This document shows positions 5,532 to 7,088 of a DNA stretch of 7,088 nt, one piece after another (within the stretch, counting starts at the first letter, position 1; each line of letters begins with the position of its first letter). The DNA is from Roseburia sp. Lineage in GTDB: Bacteria > Bacillota > Clostridia > Lachnospirales > Lachnospiraceae. Position numbers and translations under genes: made by a program. The stretch spans positions 1 through 7,088 of the forward strand of contig JAGASC010000128.1 of assembly GCA_017621905.1 (NCBI GenBank). Reading direction: 5' to 3'. The notes beneath the pieces were generated by a model. The model was given only the letters and a program-made list of their open reading frames with translations. It was not told where the DNA came from and ran no database searches.

Positions 5532-6704
5532 ATGGATTATGCAAAAGAATCCCTGCGGCTCCATGGGGAGTGGAAGGGGAAAATAGAAGTGGTGGCCACT
5601 GTTCCGGTGGAGAACAAGGACGATTTGAGCCTTGCTTATACCCCCGGCGTCGCGCAGCCTTGTCTGGAAATCCAGAAGGACATTAATAAAAGCTACGACC
5701 TGACCCGCCGCCATAACCTGTGCGCGGTGATCACGGACGGTACCGCGGTGTTAGGGCTTGGCGATATCGGTCCTGAGGCAGGTATGCCGGTCATGGAGGG
5801 TAAATGCGCTTTGTTCAAAGCCTTTGGCGATGTGGATGCCTTCCCTCTCTGTGTAAAATCAAAGGATGTGGACGAATTTGTCAATGCAGTGTATCTGATT
5901 TCAGGTTCCTTTGGTGGAATCAATCTGGAGGATATCTCTGCGCCCCGGTGCTTTGAAATCGAGCGAAAGCTGAAAGAAAAATGCGATATTCCAATTTTCC
6001 ACGACGACCAGCATGGTACCGCAGTTATTACGTTGGCCGGTCTGACCAATGCGCTGAAAGTGGTTGGCAAGCGGAAGGAAGATGTGAAGATCGTTACCTC
6101 CGGTGCCGGTGCGGCAGCGATTGCGATTGTGAAGTTGCTGTTATCCGCAGGATTTAAAAATATTACCATGTGCGACCGGAAGGGCGCCATCTACAAGGGC
6201 CGCGAGGGCCTGAACTGGATCAAGGAAGAAATGGCACAGGTCACCAATCCGGATAGAAAGTCCGGTTCTTTGGCGGATATGTTGGTAGGAGCGGATGTGT
6301 TTATCGGCGTTTCTGCCCCCGGCATGGTAACCACGGAGATGGTCAAGACCATGAATAAGGATGCAATTATTTTTGCCTGCGCGAACCCCACACCTGAGAT
6401 ATTCCCGGAGGAAGCAAAGGCCGGCGGCGCGCGAGTGATATCTACCGGAAGAAGTGACTTCCCTAACCAGATCAATAATGTTCTGGCTTTCCCGGGCATC
6501 TTCCGAGGGGCTTTTGACGTTCGTGCATCGGACATAAATGAAGAAATGAAGATGGCTGCCGCGGAAGCGTTGGCCGGATTGATTTCAGAGGAAGAATTGA
6601 GTGAGGAATATATCATTCCCAAAGCTTTTGACAAGCGAGTAGGCCCGACGGTAGCTGCTGCGGTGGCGGAAGCTGCGAGACGGAGCGGTGTTGCCAGAAA
6701 TTAG
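5532..6704 (+). CDS. Malic enzyme, NAD(P)-dependent (short bacterial form)
   Basis: A 390-residue protein, the usual length of short bacterial malic enzymes, which oxidatively decarboxylate L-malate to pyruvate and CO2 with NAD(P)+ and a divalent metal in the cytoplasm. The catalytic Tyr lies in LAYTPGVAQPC (Tyr36) and the catalytic Lys in MPVMEGKCALFK (Lys91). Metal ligands are Glu133 and Asp134 (GGINLEDISAP) and Asp159 (FHDDQHGTA). The cofactor motif GAGAAA is at 191-196 with Asp215 at the end of the second strand (MCDRKGAIY), which favours NAD. FACANPTPEI and SDFPNQINNVLAFPGIFRGAFD complete the signature. Start ATG 5532 has AAAAGGAG 9 bases upstream; the in-frame upstream extension is structured leader with no family similarity. 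The gene has its own promoter and leader and ends at a strong terminator, so it forms a monocistronic unit, perhaps also reached by read-through from the operon before it. Confidence 0.95.
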   Translation: MDYAKESLRLHGEWKGKIEVVATVPVENKDDLSLAYTPGVAQPCLEIQKDINKSYDLTRRHNLCAVITDGTAVLGLGDIGPEAGMPVMEGKCALFKAFGDVDAFPLCVKSKDVDEFVNAVYLISGSFGGINLEDISAPRCFEIERKLKEKCDIPIFHDDQHGTAVITLAGLTNALKVVGKRKEDVKIVTSGAGAAAIAIVKLLLSAGFKNITMCDRKGAIYKGREGLNWIKEEMAQVTNPDRKSGSLADMLVGADVFIGVSAPGMVTTEMVKTMNKDAIIFACANPTPEIFPEEAKAGGARVISTGRSDFPNQINNVLAFPGIFRGAFDVRASDINEEMKMAAAEALAGLISEEELSEEYIIPKAFDKRVGPTVAAAVAEAARRSGVARN

Positions 6705-6714
6705 CGGATAACAA

Positions 6715-6769
6715 GGGGCTGTTGCAAGATAGATGAATAATCTATAGAGCAGCAGCTCCCTTTTTCTTT
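6715..6769 (+). terminator. Rho-independent terminator after the malic enzyme gene
   Basis: GGGGCTGTTGC (6715-6725) pairs with GCAGCAGCTCC (6749-6759) over 11 positions, two of them wobbles. An inner perfect stem, ATAGAT/ATCTAT (6729-6734 with 6740-6745, loop GAATA), tops it. A T-rich tail follows from 6761 (TTTTTCTTT). It begins 11 bases after the malic enzyme stop codon. Confidence 0.92.
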
Positions 6770-6778
6770 CCCTTTGAC

Positions 6779-6807
6779 TTGCTATTCGGGCTGGCCGATG
6801 GTAGAAT
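6779..6807 (+). promoter_or_regulatory. Candidate extended -10 promoter for the AAA-ATPase gene
   Basis: TTGCTA (6779-6784) and TAGAAT (6802-6807) are separated by 17 bases, and TG at 6799-6800 makes an extended -10 element. It follows the terminator and precedes the last gene by about 40 bases, as expected for a new transcription unit. The -35 match is only 4 of 6. Confidence 0.55.
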
Positions 6808-6846
6808 TGGAGTGAGAAATGCTTCGGAAGGGAGCGTGTATATAGA

Positions 6847-7088
6847 ATGGGAAAAATTTTTAATGTAGATGGATATTGCGATCCAGAACTGCATTACATG
6901 GTTGACATATCCGGGCGACTTTCAGAAATCAAGACCATGGTAGATTTTGGGCAGTATTTTACTGTAAACAGAGCCAGACAATTCGGGAAAACGACAACGC
7001 TTATGGCCCTTACCGAATACCTGAAAAAGGATTATGAGGTAATCAGTCTGGATTTCCAGACAATAAGCTACGGTGATTTTGAAACAGA
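6847..7088 (+). CDS. AAA-ATPase-like protein, N-terminal part (3' truncated by window)
   Basis: ATG 6847 opens a frame that runs off the window end; 80 codons are visible. AAGGGAG (6828-6834) lies 12 bases upstream, slightly far but acceptable. The protein has a P-loop-like motif NRARQFGKTTT (residues 41-51, Lys48), followed by a helix (LMALTEYL) and a VISLDFQ strand. This matches the N-terminus of the AAA-ATPase-like family that often carries a C-terminal PD-(D/E)XK-type domain, usually written RP(R)RFGKS. Members occur in many copies in gut Clostridia and Bacteroidetes, and their cellular role is poorly defined. The C-terminal domain lies outside the window, so the nuclease part is only expected, not seen. 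It is separated from the metabolic genes by a terminator and its own candidate promoter, so a functional link to them is unlikely. Confidence 0.72.
   Translation, partial: MGKIFNVDGYCDPELHYMVDISGRLSEIKTMVDFGQYFTVNRARQFGKTTTLMALTEYLKKDYEVISLDFQTISYGDFET

Noticed and set aside
6715..6760. Inverted repeat as an insertion-sequence end
   Set aside because: The GGGGCTGTTGC arm looks a little like some IS ends, but the stem, short loop and following T run fit a terminator, and there is no transposase or second end.

Overview
The window reads as one plus-strand metabolic stretch from an anaerobic Firmicute, most likely a gut Clostridia/Lachnospiraceae-type organism. This is inferred from roughly balanced base composition, AAAGG/GGAGG-type ribosome binding sites, vegetative TTGAAA/TATAAT promoter elements, an iron-sulfur-rich reductase, and a truncated AAA-ATPase of a type common in such genomes. 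No species can be named from the sequence alone.

Layout. (1) 1-741: C-terminal part of a Gfo/Idh/MocA-family NAD(P)-dependent dehydrogenase, cut by the window edge. (2) 747-3242: an 831-residue multidomain flavo-iron-sulfur reductase in which a PreA/dihydroorotate-dehydrogenase-like FMN barrel precedes a PreT/GltD-like Fe-S/FAD/NAD(P) module and a C-terminal ferredoxin-like domain. This order is permuted relative to mammalian dihydropyrimidine dehydrogenase. (3) 3231-3335: three imperfect 35-bp tandem repeats running from the last codons of gene 2 into the AT-rich gap before gene 3. (4) 3377-4198: an SDR enzyme of the D-mannonate oxidoreductase type. (5) 4284-5375: an LDH2/MDH2-family (YiaK/AllD/ComC-like) 2-hydroxyacid dehydrogenase. 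(6) 5384-5531: a very good sigma-A-type promoter followed by a leader that can form three successive hairpins. (7) 5532-6704: a malic enzyme. (8) 6715-6769: a strong intrinsic terminator. (9) 6847-end: the start of an AAA-ATPase-like protein, apparently an unrelated transcription unit.

How the genes may work together. Genes 1-4 lie in one direction with no terminator visible between them, so they plausibly form one operon, which seems to start upstream of the window. Three of them are dehydrogenases of polyol, sugar-acid or 2-hydroxyacid type, and the large reductase belongs to a family that reduces C=C or C=N bonds. The malic enzyme, which has its own promoter, would connect malate to pyruvate. 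A reasonable inference is a catabolic route that oxidises a sugar- or polyol-derived compound and reduces an intermediate or co-substrate. The substrate is not determined by what is visible: no transporter, aldolase, dehydratase or kinase is in the window. No intergenic stretch exceeds 300 bases, and no tRNA, rRNA, CRISPR array or insertion sequence was seen.
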